Source: Glycine soja
Lineage: Eukaryota > Streptophyta > Magnoliopsida > Fabales > Fabaceae
Direction: 5' to 3'
NCBI RefSeq assembly: GCF_004193775.1
Contig: NC_041021.1
Span: 7,942,651-8,006,650, forward strand
DNA length: 64,000 nucleotides
Position 1 is the first letter of the stretch. Every line of letters begins with the position of its first letter. The notes beneath the pieces are model-generated. The model saw nothing but the letters and a program-made list of their open reading frames with translations, did no database searches and had not been told where the DNA came from. Below, piece after piece: positions 1 to 11,595 of the stretch. A program made the position numbers and the translations under genes.

Positions 1-779
1 AGGCTCTCTAATGTCAAAGAATCAGAAATGACTCCCCTGGCTTTGCACAGAGCAGTGATTAAGGCTGGAAACCCAAGCCTAGAAGAGTCATGCTGGGCAA
101 TCATAGAAATTTGAGCTGAAATAATATAGCCCAGGTTCATATCCATCTTCTGAATGATTCCATAAATCAACTTGGCCGTGTCTAATGTGATGTCAGAGGT
201 GTGAGAGGTAGGGACCAGGTTAGAGAAAGAAAGAATGCTCCATGTCTGAGCGAGCGTAGTCAAATTCTTCCGTAAGATCTTTAATGGCAATCCATTAGCG
301 TTTAACTCGAATCCCCTTCCAGGGATGCATAATCGAGCTACCAATTCCTATGGTTCTAGCTTCGAACGACAAAACCTAGAGTATACTAGAAAGTTCTCCC
401 CCTCCTCAAGTATCACTGGGGTCTTCAAGAATGAGTTCAAGGTGTCTGCATCGAATTTCACCAAACAACCTCTCACCTTCACCAGTTTAGGTGGTTTATC
501 CTCAGGGTCATAGAGGTTCGCATAAAACTCTTTTACGATGGCCAGATCAATACTACCATCTACAAAGTTTGTCAACTCCTTGTTCCAGTTTCTACGCTCG
601 AGTTCTTCAGTAAATTCATCGAACTCAGTGTGATGAAGAATGGCATTCCTTTTAGGAAAAATCTTCCTAAGTACCACAATGTCGGTATACCTCTCCCAAG
701 CCTCTTGGGATGTGAACCTAGATCTATCAAATTTGGCTTGGGTAGGTGTAGAGGGTGCTTTCCTCTTCATAGATGCCAT
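1..779 (-). pseudogene. Athila-type 3' ORF with putative plant transposon domain, one stop, truncated
   Basis: Starts at 779 with MASMKRKAP and reads to an in-frame TAG at 348-350. The same frame continues past the stop to base 1 with family-like sequence (ELVARLCIPGRGFELN, then LPLKILRKNLTTLAQTW). It resembles the 'putative plant transposon protein' domain (Transposase_32 type) found downstream of pol in soybean Athila-like elements. That domain's function is not established. The single stop suggests a recently dead reading frame. An upstream in-frame ATG at 866 adds a hydrophobic stretch, but MASMKRKAP fits the family better as the start. The true C-terminus lies outside the window. Confidence 0.7.
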
Positions 780-829
780 CTGTAAAATATAAGACAAACA
801 CAAGAGATTAGTACATGTTATTTTCACAA

Positions 830-2430
830 AAACAAAAAATAAAACTGAAATTTTGATTGGGCGCATAGCGCAGCAAGCTGAGCTTAGTATGCCTTATGAA
901 ATTTACTCAAGCGCTAAGCACAGCATGCTGGCGCTTAGCTCGAAGACACAAAAAACATTTTTTTTCTACAAAATAGTCTTAATGCACAACTAAGCTTAGC
1001 CTAAGTCTATAATTTTCAAAACCGAAAAGGGTTGGAGCTTAGCGCAGCATGCTGGCGCTTAGCTCATCCTCAACAGAAAGACACTCAGGCTTAGCGCACA
1101 AGGTGCACTTAGCCTGACTACAAAAACATAAAAGACAGTGAGAGAGTTGAGCTTAGCGCAGCAGGGCACTTAGCTCAACACACAACAAGGGCTTAGCACA
1201 CAGACGCGCTTAACCTTATTACAAAGAAAAACTTATAGAAGCAAAGTGGCACTTAGCCGTACAGGCCAGGCTTAGCACTAAACAAACATTCTCAAAACCT
1301 TAATGTTAGAACACTGGTCGCGCTTAGTGCACAGACGCGTTTAGCGGGCTCATCACTTAAGTTCATCAGCAGAGATGAACGCGCTTAGCGTGACATGGTC
1401 CACTTAGCACGTTCATCTGGAAATCCAAAATTTTAACAGTTGCGATGAACAGGCTAAGCGCTTAGCGTGTTCATCGCGATTTCCAGATAGAACTGCAGGG
1501 GTCTTCTCCCCTTTTCAGCCACATTGCCCCTAATGGGCTTCTAAGTTACCTAAAATCCAACATTGACTAACCCTAAAACTAATAGCCTTAACCTAACAAC
1601 AACTAACTAAGAAAAACAAGAAGTCATCTATCCTAAGGTTTGAAGAATGAAAAATAAAAAATAGAAATATGCTAACTTACTTGGATTGTTCTTGAAATGA
1701 AGTAAAGATGATGCATAGAAGTAGTACACACGTAGCAGAAAGTAAAAGAATTTGCTCAAGGTTAAGAGGGTGCAGAGGTTTGGGTGCAATGGTAGCAACC
1801 TAAGTGCCTCTGCCTTTGATTTTTAAAAACTGAAATTCGTATGGTGCGCTTAGCGCACAGCTGCACTTAGCGTGCCAACGTGATGTTTGAGTTTAAAACA
1901 CTAGCGCTTAGCCTAGCCTCATGTTAAGCCCAACTTGAAATTCTAAGGTCCAGTGACCATCTGGGGCTTAGCGTAGCAAGCTGTGCTTAGCGCTTTCTAC
2001 AACACAAAATTTTCTGCAATATGCGCTTAGCCTAAGATGCGAGGCTTAGCGTCCATCAAGCTTCAACTTATAGAGAGTAGTTCAGGCTTAGCGCAACAAG
2101 CACGCTAAGCGCACTTCCAAGAGTTCAAATATCATAAGAGATTGGTGCTTAGCGCCTCTTGGCCCGCTAAGCCCAGCTTAAAAGCTCAAGTTACAGAATG
2201 GATCTGGGGCTTAGCGCAGGATAGCACGCTTGGCACTACTACAATGAAATGTTTACAGAGAAGAAGTGGCGCTTAGTGCATCATCCACGCTAAGCCCACA
2301 GGTTAAAGTTCAATTACCACAAAGATGTGGGGCTTAGCGCAGTGATGTGCGCTTAGCTGAACTATTCAGCCAACCAATCAGGGGTCTGTGCGCTTAGCGC
2401 AAGGTCTGCGCTTAGCGGATAGACAATTGC
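830..2430. repeat. Non-coding stretch dense in GCTTAGCGC / GCTAAGC words
   Basis: About 1.6 kb with no credible ORF. It contains several dozen copies of a degenerate word around GCGCTTAGCGC or GCTTAGC, in both orientations, spaced irregularly at roughly 20-60 bases. The same words occur in the LTRs of elements A (6480-6690) and H (35110-35330). The core is close to palindromic. No coding, tRNA or constant-spacing pattern explains it. Confidence 0.75.
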
Positions 2431-2579
2431 AAAAATTTTATAAGTCTTTTTCTTTCTATCTCTTCACACAAGCTCACAACCCCTTGTTCATTACTAAACA
2501 AGCTGAAATTAATCACAATCACAAGCAAGATATCCTAACTACATGCAAGAGGTAAGAATGAAAAATAGAAAAGGGAAAG

Positions 2580-2637
2580 AAAAACTGGGTTGCCTCCCAG
2601 TAAGCGCTCTTTTAACATCACTAGCTTGACGCATCGT
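2580..2637 (-). pseudogene. Residual C-terminal tail of the lost pol ORF
   Basis: The minus-strand frame reads DVKRALTGRQPSF. A 'GRQP' tail closes the integrase ORF in many plant Athila-type elements. It lies directly after the protease remnant, so this may be the far edge of a deletion that removed reverse transcriptase, RNase H and integrase. This rests on recalled family sequence only. Confidence 0.4.
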
Positions 2638-2641
2638 CCTA

Positions 2642-3493
2642 TTATCCAAGATCCAAGAGAGTTCCTACTTCAAGGACCTTCTTCTCAGGTCTCTTTTCCT
2701 CCATCACATCCACTTTAAAATAGACATTTTGGCTAGGTGGATCTTTGTCCTCCTGGAACAAATCAAAGCTGATCTTCTGATCTTCTATGCCCATCTGCAA
2801 TATCTTTTTTCCCATGTCCACCACGTAGCTTGTAATGGACATGAATGGGCGGCCAAGAATGAGAGGAATGTCAGCATCCTCTTCTATGTCTATGACAACG
2901 AAATCAGCTGGGAATATAAGGTGTTTAACCTTCACCAGAACATCTTCAATGACTCCATATGGCCTTGTAATGGAGCGGTCAGCTAACTAGAGGGTCATGC
3001 GTGTAGGCATTATCTCTATCTCTCCAAGTCTTTGGCACATGGAAAGAGGCATTAAATTGATACTAGCTCCCAAGTGTATGAGAGCTTTGCCTACTGCAAC
3101 CTCACTAATAGAACACGGTATCGTGACAACTCCAGGATCTTTGTGCTTGGGTGGAAGAATGCGTTGAATCACAACACTACAGTTACCTTCCACAACAATT
3201 CTATCACTATGGATATACCGATTCTTCTTGGTCAACATATCCTTAAAAAATTTGGCATATAGGGGCATTTGCTGAAGTGCTTCTCCAAATGGCAAAGTAA
3301 TTTCCAGTTTCTTGAAGATATCAAGAAATCTGGCCAAATGTCGCTCTTTATCTTTCCGAGAGGGTACCAATGGATAAGGTACCTCCTTGCATTCAGTAGG
3401 AGTAGCCTTTTTCTTCTTTTCTATGTTAGCCTCACTCTTGCCCTTCTTCTTCTCAATCTCAACAACCTTCTCTTTTTGTTTTCTATTTTTCAA
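2642..3493 (-). pseudogene. Retroviral-type aspartic protease region of element A, inactivated
   Basis: Two open segments (3493-2987 and 2935-2642) form one protease-containing region with a stop between them, near 2986. The N-terminal part is Lys/Glu-rich, followed by gag-tail sequence. The protease active-site loop should read D-L-G-A-S but reads HLGASINLMPLSMC, so the catalytic Asp is His. The flap and C-terminal part is recognisable (ADFVVIDIEEDADIPLILGR), including the conserved ILGRPF. The protein would have cleaved the Gag-Pol precursor in virus-like particles. No reverse transcriptase follows. Confidence 0.75.
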
Positions 3494-3632
3494 CTTTTTT
3501 TCTTTTTCTTCTTTTTCTTTTGTTTCTTTTTCTTTTTTGTTTTTATTTTTCTTCCTTCTTCTTTATTCTCTCTTGACAGTCTCTTATTGGTGTCTCTCCT
3601 TCTTCATCACCTTCTGCTTCCTCAACAATTTA
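3484..3632. repeat. Low-complexity TTC/TTTC tract
   Basis: Pyrimidine-rich on the plus strand (TTCTTTTTC-like). On the minus strand it would encode a Lys/Glu-rich linker between gag and protease. Plus-strand ORFs here (around 3269-3760) are poly-Phe/Leu/Ser artefacts. Confidence 0.7.
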
Positions 3633-5223
3633 TTCAAGTTCAACAAAATCATCCACTAGTTCAAGTGTCGGCTCAGTTGCCAGCTGTTGTTTATGTTCCT
3701 CCATCTTCTTCTCAGCTTTTCCTTCATCCACATGGGTTGTCATTTTGCTCCTTGTCATGACAGCTTTACATTCTTCCTTTGGATTTTTCTCAGTGTTAGC
3801 ACTAAAGCTGCTTGACGACCTATCTGCCAACTTTTTTGCGAGCTGTCCCACTTGGACCTCTAGATTCTTTATGGCAGACTCTGTGCTCTTCTGGTTAGAC
3901 ATAGAAACCTACATAAATTGAGCTAGAGTCTCTTCCAACTTCGTGGTGCGATCATAGAGACTAGACCCTTGTTGTTGCGGCCTTATGGATGATCCCCCCT
4001 GGTCTCCATTGAATTGATTCCCAGGATGGTTCCTCTATTGTTCCTGTTGTTGGTTGTATTGTTGTCCATACTAGAATCCAAAAAATCCACCTGCATTAAA
4101 AATTATTTCTAGGTTGGTTCCCCATGTAATTGACATCATGTGCAACTTGTTCTTCATTAGGGATACAACATCCAGATTCATGAGCTCTACCACAAATTGT
4201 ACATCCTACAACCTGCAAAACATAAGAATGTGAAGTATGTGCAGAATGAATTTGAGTTGGCAACTTACTTAGTGTTTCAGTCAATGCCTCAAGTTGCTTA
4301 GATAGCAACTTGTTCTGTGCCAACAAAGCATCTTGTGAGGTTAGCTCCAATAAGTTCTTTTTAGTAAGAATGTGGGCTCTATCTCTCAGAATAGCAATGT
4401 CACTTGTAACCATATTTTCAATGAGATCCATGGCTTCTTCAGGGGTCTTCTACTTGATTTTTCCCCCTGCAGAGGCGTCCAATAGTTGATTGGACTGTGA
4501 TCTTAACCCATCTATAAAAATGTTGAGCTATATCGATTCTGAGAATCCATGAATGGGGGTCTTTCTCAATAAACCACAGAATCTTTCTAAGACCTCACTC
4601 AGAGATTCATCTGGAAATTGGTGAAAAGAAGAGATGGCGGCTTTGCCTTCAATAGTCTTAGACTCAGGAAAATATTTCTTTAGAAATTTCTCCACAACTT
4701 CATCCCATGTCTTAAGACTGTTGCCTCTGAATGAATGAAGCCACCTCTTAGCTTCTCCAGATAGTGAAAATGAAAAAAAGCTCAATCGGATTGCATCTTC
4801 AGGCACACCAGCTAGCCTAATAGTATTGCATATTTCAATGTAAGTGGCTAGGTGTGCATATGGGTCTTCATTTGGTAAACCATGAAACAGATTATTTTGA
4901 ATTAGTTGAATCAATGATGGTGGATATGTAATGGTTTGTGCTTGAACTTCTGGCTGTGCAATACTAGTGAAAAATTGTGGCACATTAGAACTTGAATAAT
5001 CCTCCAGAGTTACTCTTCTTGGCTCTTCAACCATGATTGTATCCTCAACAGGTTCTATATGAGAATGCCTTGCAATAGGAAAAATAGAAGATGCCTTGGA
5101 AGATCGAGGTTCTTCTTCTGAAGTTGCTGCTACTTCTAAATCCTGCAAAAAATTTCTGATTCTCTCTTGATTACGCCTTCTACAAGTGGTGTTAATCTCC
5201 AAATCAAGTTCTTGATTACGCAT
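3630..5223 (-). pseudogene. Gag of element A (Retrotrans_gag), multiply broken
   Basis: Starts at 5223 (MRNQELDLEIN); an upstream ATG at 5256 is less likely. The Retrotrans_gag core is clear: LPNEDPYAHLATYIEICNT, then RLSFFSFSLSGEAKRWLHS and FLKKYFPESK. Stops near 4527 and 4450 split it. The next segment (4431-4096) holds a cysteine-rich stretch (CTICGRAHESGCC), a degenerate zinc-knuckle-like region. The last segment (3902-3630) is a hydrophilic region leading to the protease. The intact protein would form the particle and package RNA. Several independent breaks rule out function. Confidence 0.8.
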
Positions 5224-5367
5224 GCAAGAAAACAGAACAACAATTATCCAATTCAAAAGAACAATGAATATACGGTAACTAAAATATGAACAAAAGGAAT
5301 CAATGAATTAAAGAGAAAAATATAAAGCAATGCCGTAAAACTGAACTAAACTCTTCTTAAATCTAGT

Positions 5368-5385
5368 TCCCCGGCAACAATTCCA
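5368..5385 (-). other. Primer-binding site of element A, tRNA-Asp type, degenerate
   Basis: The minus strand reads TGGAATTGTTGCCGGGGA. The 3' end of plant tRNA-Asp(GTC) would call for TGGCGCCGTTGCCGGGGA, so three positions near the 5' end differ. It sits directly downstream of the 5' LTR, as a minus-strand primer site should. Confidence 0.7.
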
Positions 5386-6905
5386 TAAATACTTTGTTGG
5401 ATTTCCCCTGCAGTTACCTTTTGGTCCACTTTTTCTTTATACAAATATGTTCAAGGGAAATCTGGTTTGTCGGAAAGCACACCGGATTGTCAAGTATTTA
5501 AAAATTAAAACGGATGAATCCGAGTATCGAACTCATGGAACTAGTCTAAGAAAGGGTTAAATTCAGAAATAAGGCATTGTTGAAAGCAACATTGATAATT
5601 GATGGTTTAAAACAAAATTAAACTAAGTCTAGACTAAAAACAATAAAAATGCAAGTAAAAAATTGACAGCATTAGGTAGAAGTGTTAGGTCTTTCTAACA
5701 GACCAGCTGATGCATATAAAGATGTTTCTCTAATCAATCATGCTTTTGTGTTCTATGATGTAGCCTGAATTACTAAACCTTGATCCCTAGTTAGATTGAA
5801 TCAATCCAAGCTTCGTCCTCAGATCCCTCTTGTTGGACTAGGCTCAATTTAGACAGCCCTCCTAGGTTTAGACTAACTTAAACTAAGCTTCATCCTCAGA
5901 TCCCTCTTGTTGGACTAGACTTAGCTTAAATAGCTTACAAAAGTTTAGCCTAATCTAGCCTAAGCTTTGTTCTCAGATCCCTCTTGTTAGACTAGACTTA
6001 GACCAAACAGCATTATTGTAACAACATACTTAAAACCAAAACTTAATCCGCAGATCCCTCTTGTAAGACTAAGTTCCAATTCTTCTTCATTCAAGTTCTA
6101 AGGCAACAATACATTTCCCAATGTTAAAATCACCTAACTAGGCACACAAATGGTTGATCAGACTAAAAGCATACGAAATTTAAGCACTGAAAGAAGCATT
6201 GAACGCAAGAAACACAATCAATTAGATATTAAAATAATTACATCAGCTATTCATTAGAAATTCCCAACAAGGGTGTTTAGCAAGCCATTACAAAAAAACC
6301 CCAAATAATAATAATAATGAGATTACAAAACCTAGGTGTCTCTGCAAAAGTTACTCCTCTTGTTGCCTCCAGAGCTCTTTTCCCAAAATAGGCATTGTGA
6401 TATGCTGTGGAATTCTGTGCCCTGGGCCTTGTACCCTAATACTGCACAAAACAGGCTTCAAATAGGCTTTGAATTCACGACGTTGCGCTTAGCGCCACCC
6501 TCGCGTTTAACAGGAGTAAGTGGATTTGAGCTTAGCACCAGTCGTGCCCTAAGCCTGGCTAAAGACAGCTACTGCGCTTAGCACACTGATCTCGCGCTTA
6601 GCTCGCGACCTTGATGATGATGTCCTGCTAGATTCTTCTGTCACGCTAAGCATGCTGAAGCTGAGCTTAGCCCACTGATGAGCTAAGCTCAACTACTTTT
6701 AGCACTTTATGATTTAGCCTCTTTTTCACCTGAAATTGTATAGATTTTATCATTAAATTCAATGAACATATTCTAGAGACAACTTTAACCATAAAATAAG
6801 ATTTATTTACAAAAAAATCACTACAAAATAACCTTAAATTGGAAAACTATGTAAGTTTTGGAAAATATTTTATATACAAAAGTTAGTCATATAAGATGAC
6901 TAACA
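5386..6905 (-). repeat. 5' LTR of element A
   Basis: About 1.52 kb. The minus-strand start is TGTTAGTCATCTTATATGAC at 6905; the 3' end abuts the primer site. It is alignable end to end with the LTR at 34085-35535: same start, same GCTTAGCGC block, and the same segment around 'caccggat...tcaagta'. The other half of any target duplication lies outside the window. Confidence 0.75.
5810..6075. repeat. Imperfect tandem subrepeat inside LTR A
   Basis: About four units of roughly 75-90 bp, each with a version of 'TCAGATCCCTCTTGTTGGAC' followed by 'TAGACTTAG'. The H LTR (34500-34580) has only about one clear unit, so copy number differs between family members. Confidence 0.65.
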
Positions 6906-7539
6906 ATATTTTAAAAGCATAATTAACCATCAAATTTTGTTAAAGATTTTTTTTTTTTTTTGGTTTTTAACCCGATAGTCATAAAATGAATACATTCTCT
7001 ACTTCAATAATATTCTTTTAACTCTTTCTTTTTATTAAGAAGGATCTTTATCCTAAAAAATAGAAGCACCTAAAAATTATTTAAGTTATGGTTGTATACT
7101 ATTTGGGACTTTTATCCGTCTTTAGTAGCAAGAGAGATAAAAAAGAAGAGATACAAAAACTTGGAAATGTAAGAGAACATGTGATGAGAAAGGAAAAAAA
7201 GAAAATAAACACTAAAAAAACAACGTAAAAGTTATATTTTGACTTTTCATTTTTTAGTTTAAAAATTACTTATAAATTAAAAATTGTTCAATATGTTTTT
7301 TAATTTTTTTAGTTAAAAATAGCTATTTGATATAATGGAAAATATGTATTTATAAAATAAAATAATATTGTATAAATTATTTTAATTTATAAATTAAATT
7401 ATTTTAATAATAATACAATTAATTAATTTACATAAAATTGCTTCGATTAATAAAATTTTATTTCACCAATGATTTGCAAATAATAAAATTTAAATTTACT
7501 TTGTTAATGAAATCGAATTTTCGAAGTTTTTAAACATAA

Positions 7540-7900
7540 AACATTTGAGTAAAACCATAAGTAATAAGACATAAAAATATATAATGGAGCATCGGTGCGT
7601 AAAAAAGTCAAAAGAAAAAAAAATGTAATAGGCAACTGAAAACAACTTAAAACCAACATATAACAAGATTTCAAGACTGACCTTATTAATAAGTCACAAA
7701 ATTGGCTGCTTGTATAAGTTAGAGAAGAGGGTTTGTTTAGGATTCAATTTTTTTTTTCTGTTATAAAAATAATGCTTTTTATATCTTTTTTATTAAAACT
7801 TGTTTTGATTTTTTATCTTTTAAAATGTTCATATTTTAGTACATTAACTTTCAAATTTGATTTAATGTCGTTCTTTCAAAACAGTTAGTAATATTTTTTT
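7540..7900. repeat. Dispersed repeat, copy 1 (partner at 21320-21660)
   Basis: Shares in order 'TAAAACC..AAGTAATAAG', a GAGCAT(C/T)GGT segment, 'CTTATTAATA', 'TATAAGTTAGAGAAGAG', 'AGGATTCAAT' and 'AACTTTCAAATTTGA' with 21320-21660, same orientation. No coding content and no terminal features seen. Confidence 0.65.
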
Positions 7901-8114
7901 ATTTTGCCCATGATTATTTGGTTGAATGCAGCACTACCTCAAAATTTGTTTTCTTTCTCTACCTTTTTGTCTTCTTGATGACATCTTAATCATGAAACCT
8001 AATTAAGATCCTTTCATTTTTTTTATTTTTCTTATTTTGCCCTTTCGTAGAACGATACGATCCATATGAGGTTCACAAATTAGCTGATCCGTCTTTAACC
8101 AACTAAACTAATAA

Positions 8115-8300
8115 GCTAATTATATTATAAAATAAATAATGTTGTTATATATAACATTAAAATTTTTAATGTATATTTAATATGCATAAAAATTTAAATA
8201 ATAAATTTTGTGACAACTAAATTTGATATAACTTATATAAATTATTTAATCCATATATATTTTTTATAAATAAAAAATATTTATTATTAAAAAATTTAAT
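8115..8300. repeat. Fragment related to the MITE region at 30.4 kb
   Basis: Shares 'AATGTTGTTATATATAACA', then 'ATATTTAAT', 'AATAAATTTTGTGACAA' with 30380-30480. Probably a partial copy of the same AT-rich miniature element; no matching second arm is evident here. Confidence 0.5.
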
Positions 8301-10695
8301 ATATTAATAAATTAAAAAAACATATTTTTGAAGAAAAAAAAAACACTTGCGAATGACGTTATCTTTATGAATTACATGGGAAACTCAATAATTTCGGTGG
8401 GTGCGCGTAGGAGTGCCCCATCTGTTGCCACTCCATTAACTGCACAGTCTCTTTCCTTTTCTCCAACCCATCAGATTTTTTGCTTATGCACAAACAAACC
8501 AATCACCTTCTTTTCTCCCGCTATTCTTAGAAGTAAAATTTAATTAGGGAATGTTATATTAATTGAGATAAAAATTAATGTCAAAGAAAAAATGTTTGAT
8601 TTTTTTATTTTGGAAAATATAAAAATTTATCGATTTAATAAAAAAATTAATTGCAATTTTGACTTGTTATTTTTATTTTTTAGTTTGTTTCTATTTTTAA
8701 TTTGCTATTAAATTTAAATCAAATTATCAAGTACGTATTTATTATTAGGGTATTTTTCTTGAATACAAAAAATTAATAAATGAGAAAAACGTATGAGGAA
8801 AATTTAGTTGGTAAAAATTATAATTATTTTATATTTTCAAAGAATTATTAATTCATTATCATATGATATAGAAATCTAGAATCACATAAAATTCGTGTAA
8901 ATTAATAAATACCTAGAGTTTTAAATGAAAACTAAATTAATTAGGCCATCAATCCTATATATGTCTGAATTTGGGGTTCAAAATTTTCTAACTTTGTTAA
9001 TAGTTCATCACTAGGGTCAACCCGCAAATATACTATTAATATGTGTGGATTATTTGCATTGATTCCAAAATGAGATTGGAATAATATTAACTTACAAGCA
9101 AGTAATTACCAAGACAAAAGGAAAAAAAAATAAGTACTAGCTTTTAACTATTGATATTCACTAAACAAATAATAAGTATATATCCTTAATTTGTTTACAT
9201 GTAACATTTGGCTTTGGGTCATAGAAAAAGGTGGAAAAATTTTTTAAAAAAAAAAAGAGAAAAAAGAAAATTCCATACAACCATAAAAAGAAAAATATAA
9301 AAGAGTAATCATACAAAAGTAATAAACTTTTCTCACATTTATATTGAATTAGAAAAATACGTAAAGAATAATTTTTTTGACTGAATAAGTAAAGCATATT
9401 ATCAAGTTAAAAGTATGGGCCTAGATTGCACAGGTTTCATATTGGCAGAACAATAGACTTACAAGATTATTTTAAATGAAAAATTTATTTTCAAATTTAA
9501 CATATTTAAAGAAAAAAATGTATGAACTGAATAATGAGTCGATTTCAAAGTCAACTTAACCAGGTTATACTTAAAAATACCGTAATTCAGTCTATTGAAG
9601 AATAAAGTCTCACTTTCTCATTTTACATATTTCTTCACTTTATATAAATATATAATTTTTATTAATGAGTTATATTTAATATTATATTTAAAAACACTAT
9701 ATTAAATATTTTATCAATACATCATTACTATTATGCTTACAAAATATGTTTACCATATATATTCAACGTTATTCTTCATAAGAAACACAAGGAAAAAACC
9801 AAAATAATACCCTCATTTGATATTCAAAATTTTAAATTCCATTTTTGTGTCATATATTGTCAAAATTTATATTCAATACTATGCATTAATTAAATAGCTT
9901 TAATTAATTAAAGATAAAGTACCTTTAATAAATTAAAAATACTAATAAATTTGATAATAAGTTCAATGAGTAAAAAGAAAAACCTTAAACGGAAAATGTT
10001 AAAATTTGATATTTAATTTACGATTTTATATCATAAAATATTTTATTATCAATTTTAATTCTACATAATAAATATTTATTTTATACAGCCTTACTAATTA
10101 TATTAATTTGATGAGAATGATTTGTAACAATGAGTTATCCACTTTGAAAATTTATTAATAATATATATCAAATGTTTGTGATGAATAAATATTCAATGCT
10201 TAAAACAATAACTATTTCAATTCTTTAATTAACAAACCAAATATTTATTTATATTTAATACTTCTTTCCTCTTCAATCCATATTTGATTAATTTTGTTGA
10301 AAAATTGAGAGAAATTTTTTGTCAAAATCTTTTTTTTTTCTTTTCCTTACCTTTTCTACTGTTGAATGATAAATTTGATAAATTCTCGGGATTTGACCGT
10401 TGCTCATGTCAAAACCAAAAACATCACGACACACACACAAAGTCAGTGACATTTAAAAACACGCATTGTCTATTAGAATGTTGAAAATATATACCTTGTA
10501 TGTGCATGTAAACAAACATCCCTCATACTATTTAATCATACTTTCAAAGACAACACTGCACACACACACATTGTCTTCGATTTCCTCATCTTTATTTTTC
10601 TTTATTCGAGTCATTCCTTCCCTTTGTTTAACGTTCCAACATTTTTAATGGAGTTCTAATATTGTAATGGTCAAAACCAAACGACATCATCAACA

Positions 10696-11595
10696 ATGCC
10701 TCCTTCCACCATCACCTACATTTATAGAAACCCATTATTACAAGGTAACACTCTCTTTTCTTCTCGTTTCTTTCAACTTTGAAGGCACCATTTTGTTTTC
10801 ATGTTTTTAAAAAATAAGCATGTCTAACATCAACTCATTTGTATGATCTGAGTTTGTACCAAGGGGTTTTCCTAGCAATATTTTGACGCCTAATGTTTTC
10901 ACAATGGTGGTGCTGGTCAATGTCAAGGAAGCATTTCAGTGAGAGTTTGTGATAGAGCAATTACGATGGGGGCGAGAAAAGGAGGAAATTGAGAAAGAGA
11001 TAATTGCCCATGAGGCGACATTGGCATATTGACGAGAGTTCGAGGAGGAAGTGAAGAAGGAGATGGCATTAGAGAGAAAGGTGGGAATCCTGAAGCAAAG
11101 AATAGAGGGGTTCTCATTCCCATAACGATTTTCTGTCAATATGGGGTCTTCATATCAAACCATGAACCCTATTAATCACACCAACCTATTTGGTGGGCCA
11201 CAACCCCGACTATGCTGCGAAAGGGATATCAGGCCAACCTTATACACTGACCAATATTGGCAAGGATAAAGTGGCCATACTAGTTAGTGTATAGGGTTAT
11301 GTTTATTTTACCCTTCTTTTTATGTATCTTTTTCTTCAATTTTATATTTTTTCTTGCTTCTTCTTTAGTGGAAAGTTTTTTTTTTTTTATCCCCTTACAG
11401 GCTAAGCTAGATGCGGATGATTATGGTGCAAAGCGCAAAGCAATAACACCTCCTGTAGTTGATGAAAGTGAGAGCATGGAAAAGAAACCAAAACAAGAGT
11501 GGAGCTGCTCTTTATGTCAAATTACTGCTTCAAGAGAGAAACAATTGAATGGTCATCGTCAGGGGAAAAAGTACAAGGCTAAGAAACATCCTTGA
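10696..11595 (+). pseudogene. U1-type C2H2 zinc-finger protein gene, decayed
   Basis: Candidate first exon begins at ATG 10696 (MPPSTITYIYRNPLLQ) before a GTAACA donor-like site. A second coding block (about 10885-11130) encodes a charged helix (LRWGREKEEIEKEIIAHEAT), interrupted by two TGA codons. A third block begins after an AG at 11399-11400 and encodes AKLDADDYGAKRKAITPPVV, then a single U1/JAZ-type finger (WSCSLCQITASREKQLNGHR) ending at a stop at 11595. In these fingers the second His ligand follows GKK; here it is Tyr (GKKY), so zinc binding is probably lost. The layout of a charged N-terminal helix and a C-terminal U1 finger matches a plant RNA-binding-type zinc-finger family. Stops plus the lost ligand argue for a pseudogene. 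Confidence 0.6.

Larger units (their letters stand above)
1..6905 (-). mobile_element. Element A: Athila-type Ty3/gypsy relic, 3' end outside window
   Basis: Minus-strand LTR retrotransposon. Going down in coordinate it has a 5' LTR (6905-5386), a tRNA-Asp-type primer site, gag, a protease region, then a long non-coding stretch and a plant-transposon-domain ORF that runs off the window start. Reverse transcriptase, RNase H and most of integrase are missing between the protease and the non-coding stretch. Every ORF has stops or frameshifts. Assignment to the Athila/Calypso lineage rests on gag and protease similarity, the Asp primer site and the extra 3' ORF. The 3' LTR would lie left of base 1, so no target-site duplication can be checked. 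Confidence 0.8.
6906..10690. other. AT-rich intergenic DNA
   Basis: No gene or intact element recognised. Runs of A or T and short ORFs without protein-like composition. Two stretches recur elsewhere in the window: 7540-7900 matches 21320-21660, and 8115-8230 matches 30360-30480. Confidence 0.7.

Noticed and set aside
830..2430. GCTTAGCGC words as a CRISPR array
   Set aside because: Spacing is irregular, words vary and occur in both orientations, and this is a plant genome.
3269..3760. Plus-strand ORFs of up to 163 codons
   Set aside because: Poly-Phe/Leu/Ser composition from the antisense of a Lys/Glu-rich gag-protease linker.
10923..11139. Reverse ORFs over the zinc-finger relic
   Set aside because: Antisense of the charged helix; no family resemblance.
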